This document shows, in pieces, positions 1-8,656 of a DNA stretch of 64,000 nucleotides. The stretch covers positions 1-64,000 of the forward strand of contig JANXVE010000052.1 of assembly GCA_025351825.1 (NCBI GenBank), written 5' to 3'. Positions within the stretch are counted from its first letter, which is position 1. The number at the start of each line of letters is the position of its first letter. Both the position numbers and the translations under genes were made by a program. This DNA is from Chamaesiphon sp. 341R_metabat_111. Lineage in GTDB: Bacteria > Cyanobacteriota > Cyanobacteriia > Cyanobacteriales > Chamaesiphonaceae. The notes beneath the pieces are model-generated. The model searched no databases and was not told the DNA's origin. It saw nothing but the letters and a program-made list of their open reading frames with translations.

Positions 1-384
1 ACTACTCTTATTTCCCTCCTGATAAGTCTTGAGAATAAATTTCTGCCAATCCTCATCCACCCGATATGAGCCTTTATCAGTTCGAGTTGATTCAGTCAAT
101 CCAATTAAACCATCCTGCTCCCACTTCTTCACTAACCGCCGGATTGTCCGCTCAGATTTGTCCAGCTTAATAGCTGCTTCCTTGAGTCTTTCTGCATAGA
201 CCCGTTTATCCGTTACTGCCAACAAGCCTTCAATTATCTCTAACTTTTGTTGTGCCGCTGGTGATAATGCAGATGGAATGATTGGAGCCTTGTCATCACC
301 ATCGACTAACAACGTAATCTCATCGGCGCACTCCACGTTTGGGTCAGAAGTACATTGATTTGAGTGATCGTCATGAATAGGCAT
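1..384 (-). CDS. tnsB: TnsB-like transposase, N-terminal 128 residues (runs off left edge)
   Basis: The reading frame begins at an ATG (384-382) preceded by AAGGCGG and stays open to base 1, so only the N-terminus is visible. It translates as an acidic leader, then LSPAAQQKLEIIEGLL, a winged-helix-like stretch (ERLKEAAIKLDKSERTIRR, then LVKKWEQDGLIGL) and KTYQEGNKSS. From memory this closely parallels the N-terminal DNA-binding domains of TnsB from cyanobacterial type V-K CAST elements. The DDE catalytic core would lie to the left. TnsB binds repeats in the transposon ends and performs strand transfer. It reads away from the adjacent element end, as expected for tnsB. It could instead belong to a related Tn7-like element without Cas12k. 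Confidence 0.85.
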   Translation of the reverse strand, partial: MPIHDDHSNQCTSDPNVECADEITLLVDGDDKAPIIPSALSPAAQQKLEIIEGLLAVTDKRVYAERLKEAAIKLDKSERTIRRLVKKWEQDGLIGLTESTRTDKGSYRVDEDWQKFILKTYQEGNKSS

Positions 385-441
385 AAGCCGCCTTGATTGC
401 TAACAATATACTAAGTATAAAACAACTATGTTGTATATGGG

Positions 442-681
442 CCAAATAATCTGTTAATTTTCTTTGATCTGGATGTGACAGGCTCAAATATCTAGTTTCT
501 GACTATTGACATCTATCTTGTTAAAAAGCTGGTAATTGACGCTTAATTTGTTAAATGCAATCTCGTGAATCAATGTTATGATTAGAGATATAAAATTAGT
601 TCTAATCATTGATACGCAATGCTTAGGGCGTATTGTTATTGAGTAGACATTAATCTGTTAAATTGACAGATAATTAGTTAA
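442..681 (-). repeat. Array of five TnsB-site-like repeats in the transposon end
   Basis: Five related 16-17 bp repeats lie in the same orientation at 442-457, 508-524, 538-554, 646-661 and 665-681. On the plus strand the consensus is roughly GACNNNTAATYTGTTAA. The two outermost copies are nearly contiguous and abut the terminal TGTACA; the inner ones are more widely spaced. Multiple spaced transposase sites are the hallmark of Tn7-family ends. Copy 442-457 is the least conserved, lacking the GAC. Confidence 0.75.
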
Positions 682-687
682 TGTACA

Positions 688-894
688 TATCAATTCCCGT
701 TTTTTTGGGAATTGACTATCCGATCCAAAAACATCAGAATAGATCCAAAGCATAGATCCAAAGTCAAATAATGGATCTACTCTAGGGTCAAAGTCTAGCC
801 AACAGCCGATCGACGATCGGGTAGACTCGATCGTTCACAACTCCTAAAATTTGTCCGGAAAAGTTCGATCGATTAGCTCTCACCAGATGACAAC
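688..894. other. Flank between the transposon end and thrB
   Basis: No gene is seen. An 8 bp inverted repeat (691-698 with 707-714) encloses a loop of G plus seven T, so it is not a classical terminator. Further right is a short imperfect direct repeat containing AGATCCAAAG (741-750 and 754-763). No tRNA gene is recognisable here, although native V-K CASTs often insert beside tRNA genes. Confidence 0.5.
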
Positions 895-1797
895 CTAAAT
901 TCTCGTCACCGCTCCCTGCCAATCTACTTGCAGGGGGTGCGCTTGAACTTGAATATTGTGAGTTTCCCAAGCTTTCTTCATCGCCGTAGCAACGACTTCA
1001 GCCCGCGCTGTGGCTGTAATTGCTAGCAAAGTTGGTCCAGCACCGCTAATTACCATCCCGTAGCCCCCAGCCGCAATTACGGCGGACTCAACATCAGCAT
1101 AGCCAATAATTAACTTTTGACGATAGGGTTGATGGATCTTGTCTACCAATCCGGCAGTGAGCCACTCTGCATTCCCCGTCTCCAAACCCCGAATCATCAA
1201 GCCTAGATGAGCCGTATTAAAAATTGCATCAGCGCGGCTGTATTCGGCTGGGAGGACACTCCGCGCCTCTGCTGTCGAGAGTTCAAAATCGGGAATAGCA
1301 ACTACGGGTACGATACTATCATGCCAGGGAATATCGGCGATCTCCCAACCATTCCCTGCCGTAGCTGCCAAGCGACAGCCACCAATCAGGGCGGGTACCA
1401 CATTATCGGGATGTCCTTCCATTTCGATCGCTAGTTGCAGCACTTCTGACTGGGAAAGTGGGTTGCCAGCGAGGGTGTTGGCACCGAGCAAGCCGCCGAC
1501 AATCGCGGTTGCCGAGCTGCCCAGTCCTCTGGCTAACGGTACACCGAGCTGAATTTCGAGCTGAATCACTGGGGGTGTGCGATCGATCCGCCCATACAGT
1601 TTGAGAAAGGCTTGATAGGCGAGATTGCTAGTACCTGTATCGACTTTAGCCGCTTCCAATCCCTGGACGGCAATTACCAGATCTGCGCTATCGATCGGGG
1701 TAAAGGTAAACTCGTTATACATGCTCAAAGCAGCACCGATACAGTCAAATCCCGCGCCCAGATTGGCGGTGGTAGCAGGTACGCGAATTTTTGTCAT
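895..1797 (-). CDS. thrB: Homoserine kinase
   Basis: This GHMP-family kinase phosphorylates L-homoserine with ATP in the cytosolic threonine branch of the aspartate pathway. The 300-residue product has the N-terminal substrate-side motif PATTANLGAGFDCIGAAL (about residues 7-24), the ATP-binding motif PLARGLGSSATAIVGG (about 87-102) and the C-terminal GHMP motif ISGAGPTLLAI. Length fits the family. The gene stands alone and leftward. ilvA, which consumes threonine, is about 20 kb away and not co-transcribed. Identification is secure. Confidence 0.96.
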   Translation of the reverse strand: MTKIRVPATTANLGAGFDCIGAALSMYNEFTFTPIDSADLVIAVQGLEAAKVDTGTSNLAYQAFLKLYGRIDRTPPVIQLEIQLGVPLARGLGSSATAIVGGLLGANTLAGNPLSQSEVLQLAIEMEGHPDNVVPALIGGCRLAATAGNGWEIADIPWHDSIVPVVAIPDFELSTAEARSVLPAEYSRADAIFNTAHLGLMIRGLETGNAEWLTAGLVDKIHQPYRQKLIIGYADVESAVIAAGGYGMVISGAGPTLLAITATARAEVVATAMKKAWETHNIQVQAHPLQVDWQGAVTRI

Positions 1798-2235
1798 AGG
1801 AAGAGAGGCTTTAGGGTTTGGGCTTTAGCCAGGAAGACCATGCCTAAGCAAATTATAACTTGAAGGTTGTGGTTCTCAAAGTCGATCGATCTGGTTGGAT
1901 TGTTAGCTAAGTGACAATATATTGAAGTAAGGATGAAGTAATATACAGAGTGTAAATGAATGTCACAAAATGCGAAGTATTTTTGCTAGCGATCGAACTA
2001 ATGCCCTGACCAGGGAAATAAGATGCTAGGCTATAACTAGTCATGAAACATTTAAGCAAAAGGTGAGGTAATCATATTATCCATTGATGGATAATCATTT
2101 ACAGAATCTGACTTCAACGTACATCGTAAAGTCGTCAGTATAGTAAGTAGAATTCGCTACAGAGGAAGCAAGAGTTTCCACAATTTTCTTTTCTATCTCA
2201 GCTTTAAATTATAATCTAAATAGTGGGAGATGCTT
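1798..2235. other. Divergent intergenic region and long lrtA leader
   Basis: This 438 bp region separates the divergent thrB and lrtA. Immediately upstream of thrB is a low-complexity string of the GGCTTTAG type (about 1807-1830) that recurs elsewhere in the window. Cyanobacterial lrtA genes are known for long untranslated leaders, so part of this region is probably lrtA 5' UTR. I could not place a promoter or a structured RNA with confidence. Confidence 0.4.
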
Positions 2236-2844
2236 ATGAAGCTTGTGCTCCAGAGTAAGAACATCGAAATTACCGATGCCATCCGTGACTATGTGAATCA
2301 AAAGATCGAAAGGGCTGTCAGCCATTTTGAAAACATTACGACCGGAATAGATGTCAATATATCAGTTGCTAAAAATCCGCGAATCGCCGCATCGCAAGTA
2401 GCTGAGGTCACAATTTATGCCAACGGTGCTACGATTCGTGCCGAAGAAGCCAGCGAACACTTATATGCAAGTATCGATCTAGTTGCCGACAAAATTTCTC
2501 GACAGTTGCGGAAGTATAAGGAACGCAACTTTAGCAAGAAAGATCGCACGGATGGATCGAAAGAAGTGGGAGAAGAACTAGATCTAGAGCTGCTAGATTA
2601 TAATCTAGCCGACAATCGATCGGCAACATTACCCGCAGAGGTAGTTCGGACTAAATACTTTGCCATGTCAGCATTGACGATCGAGGAAGCACTAGCTCAA
2701 TTGCAATTAGTCGATCATGATTTTTACATGTATCGCAGTGTCGAGACAGGCGAGATCAATGTCGTTTATCGCCGAAATCATGGCGGTTTCGGGACGATTC
2801 AACCACGCCCGACTGCGAATGATAAAGTGCCTGCTGCAACATAA
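2236..2844 (+). CDS. lrtA: Long-form ribosome hibernation factor (HPF/LrtA)
   Basis: This binds the 30S decoding region and promotes formation of inactive 100S ribosome dimers; in cyanobacteria it is the light-repressed transcript A product. The N-terminal S30AE domain covers about residues 1-105. The C-terminal dimerisation domain typical of long HPF follows (about 136-190, including VVRTKYFAMSALTIEEAL and the FYMYR core). The ATG at 2236 is chosen because GGGAG at 2225-2229 lies 6 bp upstream. The in-frame ATG at 2230 abuts that site and is unlikely. Confidence 0.95.
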   Translation: MKLVLQSKNIEITDAIRDYVNQKIERAVSHFENITTGIDVNISVAKNPRIAASQVAEVTIYANGATIRAEEASEHLYASIDLVADKISRQLRKYKERNFSKKDRTDGSKEVGEELDLELLDYNLADNRSATLPAEVVRTKYFAMSALTIEEALAQLQLVDHDFYMYRSVETGEINVVYRRNHGGFGTIQPRPTANDKVPAAT

Positions 2845-2904
2845 CTATTCTAGCTCGATCGCTGGAATAGATTTGATTTTAGATGATTAAATAGAGGATT
2901 CGAC

Positions 2905-2976
2905 CGCCTTGGTGGCGCGCTTCTCTACGAGACGCTGTGCCTACGGCAGACTTGCGCCAACGCGAACGCGCTCGAG
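2905..2976. repeat. Cyanobacterial small dispersed repeat (GAGACGCTGTGCC type)
   Basis: A GC-rich block with CTTCTCTACGAGACGCTG and GCCAACGCGAACGCG, typical of small dispersed repeats found in cyanobacterial intergenic DNA. Related blocks occur at about 6410-6545 and 37515-37585. The 67-codon reading frame across it is composed largely of this repeat and is not called as a gene. Confidence 0.6.
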
Positions 2977-3118
2977 TCTTCACCATCTCCTCAGGAGGAT
3001 TTACCAAAATCCTCCTGATTTTTGTGTAGCTATACATTGAGCCGCGTAAGCTAAAATGTATATGTTTTAGATCCGATGTCACTACATTCGCTCGACTAGT
3101 GATATGGATCGTAGTCCC

Positions 3119-3157
3119 GTTACCCCACCCCAGCCCTCCCCTTGTAAAAGGGAGGGA
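3119..3157. repeat. C-rich dispersed repeat, copy 1
   Basis: The string TACCCCACCCCAGCCCTCCC, followed by CTTG and a G-rich partner arm GGGAGGG, recurs at 52593-52645. It lies just before the PBP gene and may form a weak hairpin (CCCTCCC with GGGAGGG). Confidence 0.6.
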
Positions 3158-3185
3158 GCAAGATCCCCCATTCCCCTAGTTCCCC

Positions 3186-5444
3186 ATGCCGTCGCAGCCA
3201 CCCAAAAAGACACTCTTGGCTCAACTTAGTCAAGTCATTCAACGGACTAGAGTTAACTTTACGCGCTTGGCACTCAAAGCAAATGCCAGAGTGCCCAAGC
3301 TGCTAGTTCAAGATGCTGATGCGCCAGAGCCGGATATCTTTCCACTATTAGGCGAAAAATATGTATTGGGACGCAGCTCTGCATCCTGTGATATTGTCGT
3401 GCGAAATGAGGTGGTCAGTCAGACACATCTGTCATTGAGCCGAGAGAAAAAAAAGGGTCATACTTTTTTACTTAAAGACGAGGGTTCGACGAATGGGATT
3501 TATCGGGGCAAGAAAAAGGTCGATCGAATCACCCTGAGAAATGGTGATATATTTACTCTTGGCCCACCAGAACTCAAAGCCGCCGTTAAGATTACCTATC
3601 TCGATCCGCCGCCTGTTTATCTGCGAGTATTGCGATATGGATTGTATGGGACGGGGAGCTTATTGGGGCTGCTCCTAGTTGCAACAGTAGCTGAGTCTAC
3701 CAAAATTAATGTCAATCCACTGCCAGATGCCAATGGGCCAGTGATGGTCTATGCTGACGATCTAGCAGAACCATTGCGTCCAGCTAAAACTGGCTCCCAT
3801 AAGGATCTCGCCAAGCTGACAGATTTTTCCAAGTATCTGCCCAAAGCTCTAATTGCATCTGAAGATAGTCGCTTTTACTGGCATTTTGGGATCGATCCTT
3901 TGGGTGTTGGGCGGGCCGTAATGGTCGCACGCCAAAAAGGTAAAGTGACTCAGGGTGCGAGTACACTGAGTCAACAGGTAGCCCGCAGCTTGTTTCGATC
4001 GTATGTTGGCAGTGAAGACAATTTGCCTCGTAAAATGCGGGAAGCTGTCGTCGCGCTCAAGTTGGAAGCTACCTATAGTAAGGATAAAATTCTGCTAACC
4101 TATCTCAATCGAGTATTTCTTGGCGATGACGCTCACGGCTTTGAGGATGCCGCCCAGCATTACCTGGGTAAATCTGCGCGCGATCTAAACTTACCCGAAT
4201 CAGCGATGCTGGTGGGGATTTTACCTGGTCCAAATATGTTCAATCCTTGTGTCGAAGATAAACAAGGGCGCAAAGGGACAAAAGCGATCGAGCGGCGAAA
4301 TTTAGTCTTAGCTAGAATGCTCGAAACAGGTATGATTAGTCAATTAGAGGCACGGGAAGCGAGAAGATCGACGCTAAATTATCGGCTTGAAGCTTGCGCT
4401 CCCAGTAGCAATACCACAGCTCCCTATCTCTACAGCTATGTGTTTCAGGAACTCCAAGAGATTTTGGGTGCTGAAACTGCCAAGGAAGGAAATTTTGCGA
4501 TCGAAACAGGCCTAAATCTCAAGATGCAAGCCAAAGCAGAAGCGGCACTGCGAAGCAATATCGCTACTGCTGGGAGTAATTATCGGTTCTCGCAAGGTGG
4601 CATCGTCAGCCTCGATCCCACCACCGGAATTGTCAAAGCAATGGTTGGTGGTGTGGACTACCAAAAGAGTCAATTCAACCGTGCCACAGATGCCCAGCGT
4701 CAGCCTGGATCGACATTTAAGCTATTTGGGTACGCTGCGGCACTCGAAGGTGGTATCTCATCGGGAAAGTCCTATTCCTGCGATCCAATGTCGTGGGGGG
4801 GTAGACGCTTTTCTGGCTGCGGACATGGCGCGTCAGGCGCGGCGGATATGTATACTGGGTTTGCGCTGTCTGAAAATATTACGGCTCTGCGAGTCGCGCG
4901 AGATATTGGTTTGCCCAAGGTCATCGCAACTGCCCAGAAGATGGGGATTCGATCGAAACTCGATGAAGTGCCAGCGGTAATTTTGGGACAGAGCGTAGTC
5001 AATATGCTCGAAATTACTGGAGCTTATGGTGCCGTTGCCAATCGTGGCATCTGGCACAAACCGCGCACGATCGTGCGAGTATACGATACGAGCAATTGCA
5101 ATCTCAAGCAGCTTCGTACCTGTAGATTGATGTACGACTATACCAAAGATGCCCCATCACAGCGAGTGTTGCGAACCAGTGTTGCGGACACCTTGACGAC
5201 GATGATGCGGGGAGTCGTCACCAACGGTACTGGCAAAAATGCCGCCATCGGATTAGGTGAAGTTGGCAAGACTGGCACAACTGATAATAACGTCGATCTG
5301 TGGTTTATTGGCTTTATTCCCGATCGAAAAGTAGTAACTGGAGTGTGGCTGGGAAATGATGATAATTCACCCACTAAAACTAGCAGTAGCAGTGCCCAAG
5401 CTGCTCAATTATGGGCCAATTATATGGGTAGTGTTTACAAGTAA
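3186..5444 (+). CDS. Class A penicillin-binding protein with N-terminal FHA domain
   Basis: A bifunctional peptidoglycan glycosyltransferase/transpeptidase, 752 residues. An FHA domain occupies about residues 55-135 (GRSSASCDIV, STNGIYRG). A membrane segment follows (about 148-170), then a GT51 domain with catalytic Glu226 in ASEDSRFYWHFGID and the QGASTLSQQ motif (256-264). The transpeptidase domain has Ser509-Lys512 (GSTFK), SEN (562-564) and KTGT (695-698). All catalytic motifs are intact. The FHA domain suggests phospho-Thr recognition and Ser/Thr-kinase control. This fusion is, as far as I recall, common in cyanobacteria. No clear Shine-Dalgarno precedes the ATG. Confidence 0.95.
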   Translation: MPSQPPKKTLLAQLSQVIQRTRVNFTRLALKANARVPKLLVQDADAPEPDIFPLLGEKYVLGRSSASCDIVVRNEVVSQTHLSLSREKKKGHTFLLKDEGSTNGIYRGKKKVDRITLRNGDIFTLGPPELKAAVKITYLDPPPVYLRVLRYGLYGTGSLLGLLLVATVAESTKINVNPLPDANGPVMVYADDLAEPLRPAKTGSHKDLAKLTDFSKYLPKALIASEDSRFYWHFGIDPLGVGRAVMVARQKGKVTQGASTLSQQVARSLFRSYVGSEDNLPRKMREAVVALKLEATYSKDKILLTYLNRVFLGDDAHGFEDAAQHYLGKSARDLNLPESAMLVGILPGPNMFNPCVEDKQGRKGTKAIERRNLVLARMLETGMISQLEAREARRSTLNYRLEACAPSSNTTAPYLYSYVFQELQEILGAETAKEGNFAIETGLNLKMQAKAEAALRSNIATAGSNYRFSQGGIVSLDPTTGIVKAMVGGVDYQKSQFNRATDAQRQPGSTFKLFGYAAALEGGISSGKSYSCDPMSWGGRRFSGCGHGASGAADMYTGFALSENITALRVARDIGLPKVIATAQKMGIRSKLDEVPAVILGQSVVNMLEITGAYGAVANRGIWHKPRTIVRVYDTSNCNLKQLRTCRLMYDYTKDAPSQRVLRTSVADTLTTMMRGVVTNGTGKNAAIGLGEVGKTGTTDNNVDLWFIGFIPDRKVVTGVWLGNDDNSPTKTSSSSAQAAQLWANYMGSVYK

Positions 5445-5487
5445 TTTTACGTGTTGTACTGAAATGTAGTTGCTGGTGTTTTGGTGA

Positions 5488-5510
5488 ACAGTGGATGGTG
5501 AATAGTACTA
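5488..5510. repeat. Dispersed AGTGGATGGTGAATAGT repeat, copy 1
   Basis: A short string containing AGTGGATGGTGAATAGT that recurs at 28890-28912 and 29563-29610. It lies in the gap between the PBP and superoxide dismutase genes. Confidence 0.55.
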
Positions 5511-5562
5511 GTTGTTGGGGTATGTCATACTGATAGAATCATTCGTCCCTTTTAATAAAAAT

Positions 5563-6297
5563 ATGATAACTAACCGCCGTAATTTTATTTACTTACTCAG
5601 TGGCGGCACTGCCGCTGCCTTCTTTGGTAGTGACACCAATTTTAGTTGGGCAACCTCAGCTACAGCTCCAGTCGCCACGCCAGACGTATTTAAACTGCCA
5701 CCATTGACTTATGATTACAACGCGCTAGAACCACATATTGATGCAGCAACGATGAAATTTCATCATGATAAGCACCACGCTACTTATGTAAAGAATCTAA
5801 ATGGTGCCGTAAACAAATATCCACAGCTTAAAACGAAAACGGTCGAAGAACTACTGAAAAATATCAGTAAATTACCAAAAGATATTCAAACTGTGGTCAG
5901 AAATAATGCTGGCGGACATCTTAATCACAGCATGTACTGGCAGATCATGGGGCCAAAAGGTGGTGGTGCGCCAACAGGTGAAATCGCTACAGCAATTAAG
6001 ACTCAATTCGGATCGTTTGATGCTTTCAAAACTCAATTCAATGAAGCAGGTACAAAATTGTTTGGTAGTGGTTGGGTGTGGTTAGTTAGAGAAAAAAGCC
6101 AACTCAAAATTATCACCACCATCAATCAAGACAGTCCAATTAGCCAAGGTTTGTATCCAATCATGGGTAATGATGTCTGGGAACATGCTTATTATCTCAA
6201 CTATCAAAATCGTCGTCCTGATTATCTATCCGCTTGGTGGAATGTAGTTAATTGGACGGAAGTAGATCGACGATTTGCTAAATCTTTGAAAGCTTAG
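5563..6297 (+). CDS. sodA: Mn-type superoxide dismutase with Tat-like signal
   Basis: Converts superoxide to oxygen and hydrogen peroxide. From the ATG at 5563 the protein begins [20 protein letters not shown], a twin-arginine leader, so the enzyme is probably exported or thylakoid-lumenal. An upstream in-frame start (5512) would bury this signal and is disfavoured. Metal-ligand motifs [20 protein letters not shown] and [18 protein letters not shown] are all present. The Gln in NQDSP, as in Mn enzymes, points to manganese. C-terminal length is normal. Identity is secure; localisation is inferred from the signal. Confidence 0.93.
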   Translation: MITNRRNFIYLLSGGTAAAFFGSDTNFSWATSATAPVATPDVFKLPPLTYDYNALEPHIDAATMKFHHDKHHATYVKNLNGAVNKYPQLKTKTVEELLKNISKLPKDIQTVVRNNAGGHLNHSMYWQIMGPKGGGAPTGEIATAIKTQFGSFDAFKTQFNEAGTKLFGSGWVWLVREKSQLKIITTINQDSPISQGLYPIMGNDVWEHAYYLNYQNRRPDYLSAWWNVVNWTEVDRRFAKSLKA

Positions 6298-6313
6298 TTA
6301 TTTACCTATTCTG

Positions 6314-6378
6314 GAATACATCAAGAGATGAGTAGGGGCAATTCATGAATTGCCCCTACCTCATCTTTTGATGTATTC
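6314..6378. terminator. Bidirectional palindromic terminator, copy 1
   Basis: A long hairpin between convergent sodA and vipp1. The outer arms GAATACATCAA / TTGATGTATTC enclose a palindrome centred on AATTCATGAATT with flanking GTAGGGGC / GCCCCTAC. The same core recurs at 33834-33861 and 42439-42471, also between convergent genes. Confidence 0.7.
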
Positions 6379-6409
6379 AATTCAATAATCTCAGCTAGGT
6401 GTGTTGGGT

Positions 6410-6545
6410 TTCATTCTTCTGCTTGGTGGAACGCACGCTGTAGACGTTGGCGAAGCCTCTCCGAATAGGAGATACGAAAGCGAGACGTGCCGTTCGCGGA
6501 GCGTCTCGAAGAGAAGGCAGGCTAACGCCAACGCCTACAGCAAAG
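6410..6545. repeat. Cyanobacterial dispersed palindromic repeat
   Basis: Contains CGTTGGCGAAGCCTCTCC, GTTCGCGGAGCGTCTCG and CTAACGCCAACG, which are mutually complementary iterons able to fold into a long hairpin. It resembles the block at 2905-2976. No gene is called across it. Confidence 0.6.
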
Positions 6546-6572
6546 GTTCCATCCGCAACCCAACCTACAGAT

Positions 6573-6606
6573 CTACTATCAACGATCAACTATCAGCTAT
6601 CGACTA
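6573..6606. repeat. ATCAACTATC-type repeat at the 3' end of vipp1
   Basis: A degenerate repeat of the heptamer ATCAACT/ATCGACT ends one base before the vipp1 stop codon. A similar string (7574-7606) ends exactly before the stop codon of the next leftward gene, and the perfect tandem version is at 34830-34864. Confidence 0.5.
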
Positions 6607-6607
6607 A

Positions 6608-7399
6608 TTAAAGCCCATCAATTTGCTTGCGTAATGCTTCTAGTTCGGCATCTTCAACACTCATCGGAGCCTTGACAGTATCTGGCGTTGCCGCTTTTGG
6701 TGTTGCAGTACCTTGTGGGAGAGCCGCTGTTGACGAACTACCACCGAGCATTTGCTGCTTCATTGCTGCTAGCTCGTCCTCTACATCGCTACCTGCGGAT
6801 AGAGCGGCAAACTTGCTTTCTAGATCTGCGCCAGTCAATTCTGCCGCAGCCTGAGATCTGGCTTCTTGAATCAGGACTTTTTCTTCCATCCGTTCAAAAG
6901 CAGCCATCGCGCTGTTGGTACCAATTCGACCCACAGCACCTTGTAGTTGCTCCTGCGCCTTGGCAGCTTGAGCACGGGACTTGAGCATGTCTTTCTTGGT
7001 TTTGGCCTCTGAAATCTTGCCTTCTAGTTGCATCAGGCTCTTTTTCATCGTGTCTACCATGCCTGCTTGCCCGTCTAGCTGGGCTTTGAGGCTAGCAGCA
7101 GTCTCACTATAGTTTTTCTTCCGCAGTAGGGCTTCACGGGCAAGATCTTCATCACCTTTTTGCAATGCTAGTTGCGCTTTGCTCTGCCAGCTATTGGCAT
7201 CGCCCATTGCTTTGGTGTACTGTTGCTCGGTGCGTTTTTGATTGGCGATGCTACTAGCAACAGCTTGGCGAAGTTGCACCAAATCTTCCTGCATATCCAT
7301 CACCGCCTGTTCCAGAATTTTTTCTGGATCTTCGGCTTTAGCCACCATATCATTGACATTCGCCCGCAGCAGTCTGCTTACCCGATCGAACAATCCCAT
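6608..7399 (-). CDS. vipp1: Vipp1/IM30 membrane-remodelling ESCRT-III/PspA protein
   Basis: A 263-residue PspA/IM30-family protein needed for thylakoid biogenesis and membrane protection; it forms rings and rods on membranes. The N-terminal amphipathic helix is MGLFDRVSRLLRANVNDMV. A long alpha-helical coiled region follows (about 25-215, including EDPEKILEQAV and GDEDLAREAL). The C-terminal extension with a final helix (SVEDAELEALRKQIDGL) separates Vipp1 from plain PspA. It is leftward, convergent with sodA, and about 200 bp from the next leftward gene. No other psp genes are near. Confidence 0.95.
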   Translation of the reverse strand: MGLFDRVSRLLRANVNDMVAKAEDPEKILEQAVMDMQEDLVQLRQAVASSIANQKRTEQQYTKAMGDANSWQSKAQLALQKGDEDLAREALLRKKNYSETAASLKAQLDGQAGMVDTMKKSLMQLEGKISEAKTKKDMLKSRAQAAKAQEQLQGAVGRIGTNSAMAAFERMEEKVLIQEARSQAAAELTGADLESKFAALSAGSDVEDELAAMKQQMLGGSSSTAALPQGTATPKAATPDTVKAPMSVEDAELEALRKQIDGL

Positions 7400-7606
7400 A
7401 TTACTATCCTCTTTATAATTTCTAGCACTAGTTGCTGAGGTAATACTCTCACCCCTAGTGCTGGAGTTGTGACTCGATAATTTTAATAAATAGCCTAGTC
7501 ATCATCATAACTTCTAGCACTGCCGATCGGGTAGTAGTCATCTACAGCATAAATGTAGTTACTATTTTGAGTAGCTATTAACGATCGATTATCAACTATC
7601 GACTAA

Positions 7607-8656
7607 CTAGCGTTTTAGTCCCAACGGGATCGATCTATTGCCAGATGATTTGGCATAGGATTGAAAGTTGGGTGGTAGTAATGATTTAATCAGACTGTCC
7701 GCTAATCTGGGCTGAGATGTAATTGCCCCTGTGGGGACAATTTGAGTTCTAGTAAAGGGGACTGGTGCTGGTGCGGTTGTGGTGGCACCTAAGTTGGATG
7801 TAGCAATGCTCACATTTGTGGTGGGAGCTGCTGCGACTACTGTTGGCAACTTGATATTATTCAGCGTACTCAAATTGAGTTCGGTAAATTCATTAGCAGC
7901 CAGATTAGGACTTTGAATCAAACTACTGGTGGTCGGGACAGCTACCTTAGTCGCCGTCAATGTTGTTAAAATACTGGGGTTGAGCGAAGTATAAACTGCT
8001 CCCCCAGCGATTACGCAAGCTGCCGCCATCGAGCCGATCTTGAGCGGTGTAAAGTACTTGTTTTTGCGTGCGGGTGAGGGGATCTTAGTCCGATTGAATG
8101 TTTCCGTTGAGGTCGGATAACCCGATTGAATCTGCCGTAATAGTTCCTGCGATGATGACAGGTATTCATCATGGAACGGTGCAATCTCGCCACCAGTGGA
8201 GAAATTCACGTTCAAACTCTCTGGTGGCGATGACGAATTTTCTCGATAGATCGTTATCGGGGCATAGCTGACAGTCGTACTTACCGATTGACTACTAGTC
8301 GATGAAGTAGTGAGTCCATCAATGATGATAAACCCACTCGGTTGAGGGCGATCGTCTTCATCGTCGGCTCCGATCCCAGTTATCCCTGGTTGAACAATTT
8401 GAGCCGTGAAAATGTCTTCATCTGCATATAGATCTTCTGACTGTTCCCAAGTGGCTGTCGCTACTGGAGCCAGTTGTCGTTCTGGCAATGGATCTGTCCG
8501 ATGAGATCTAAATCTAGTCAGTTCGTCTTCCAATTTGATGTCCAAGCAACCGAGAGCTTGCCCAAGCACGGGATTGAGGTGATGGGACTCACGATCTACT
8601 ACAGCTCGATCGGATGGGTGGACATTCGCGCTATCGTCAGATGAGTTGTGATTCAT
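7607..8656 (-). CDS. Single-pass membrane protein of unknown function
   Basis: I do not recognise a named family. The 349-residue product has an N-terminal cytosolic-type region (about 1-210) rich in Asp, Ser and Thr. A conserved-looking motif near residue 28 (LNPVLGQALGCLDIKLEDEL) recalls cyanobacterial hypothetical proteins. One hydrophobic segment (about 208-226, IGSMAAACVIAGGAVYTSL) is followed by an Ala/Thr/Pro-rich tail. Topology is probably type II with the C-terminus outside. It lies upstream of vipp1 on the same strand, about 200 bp away, so co-transcription is possible but unproven. Confidence 0.7.
   Translation of the reverse strand: MNHNSSDDSANVHPSDRAVVDRESHHLNPVLGQALGCLDIKLEDELTRFRSHRTDPLPERQLAPVATATWEQSEDLYADEDIFTAQIVQPGITGIGADDEDDRPQPSGFIIIDGLTTSSTSSQSVSTTVSYAPITIYRENSSSPPESLNVNFSTGGEIAPFHDEYLSSSQELLRQIQSGYPTSTETFNRTKIPSPARKNKYFTPLKIGSMAAACVIAGGAVYTSLNPSILTTLTATKVAVPTTSSLIQSPNLAANEFTELNLSTLNNIKLPTVVAAAPTTNVSIATSNLGATTTAPAPVPFTRTQIVPTGAITSQPRLADSLIKSLLPPNFQSYAKSSGNRSIPLGLKR

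Larger units (their letters stand above)
1..687 (-). mobile_element. End of a Tn7-like / CAST-like transposon (tnsB side)
   Basis: The element appears to end at TGTACA (682-687). Read inward on the minus strand, the end starts TGTACATTAACTAATTATCT, followed by a second related repeat ending AGATTAATGTC. This resembles, from memory, the left end of ShCAST-type elements, which also begin TGTACA followed by TnsB-site repeats. tnsB starts about 300 bp inside the end, the usual arrangement. The adjoining five bases (688-692, TATCA) would be the target-site duplication, but the partner copy is outside the window. Assignment to type V-K is an inference; only one end is visible. Confidence 0.75.

Noticed and set aside
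691-714. Hairpin next to the transposon end as a terminator
   Set aside because: The T tract lies in the loop, not after the stem, and the nearest gene end is about 180 bp away.
2879-3082. 67-codon leftward reading frame between lrtA and the PBP gene
   Set aside because: Composed largely of a small dispersed repeat; no family resemblance and no ribosome-binding site.
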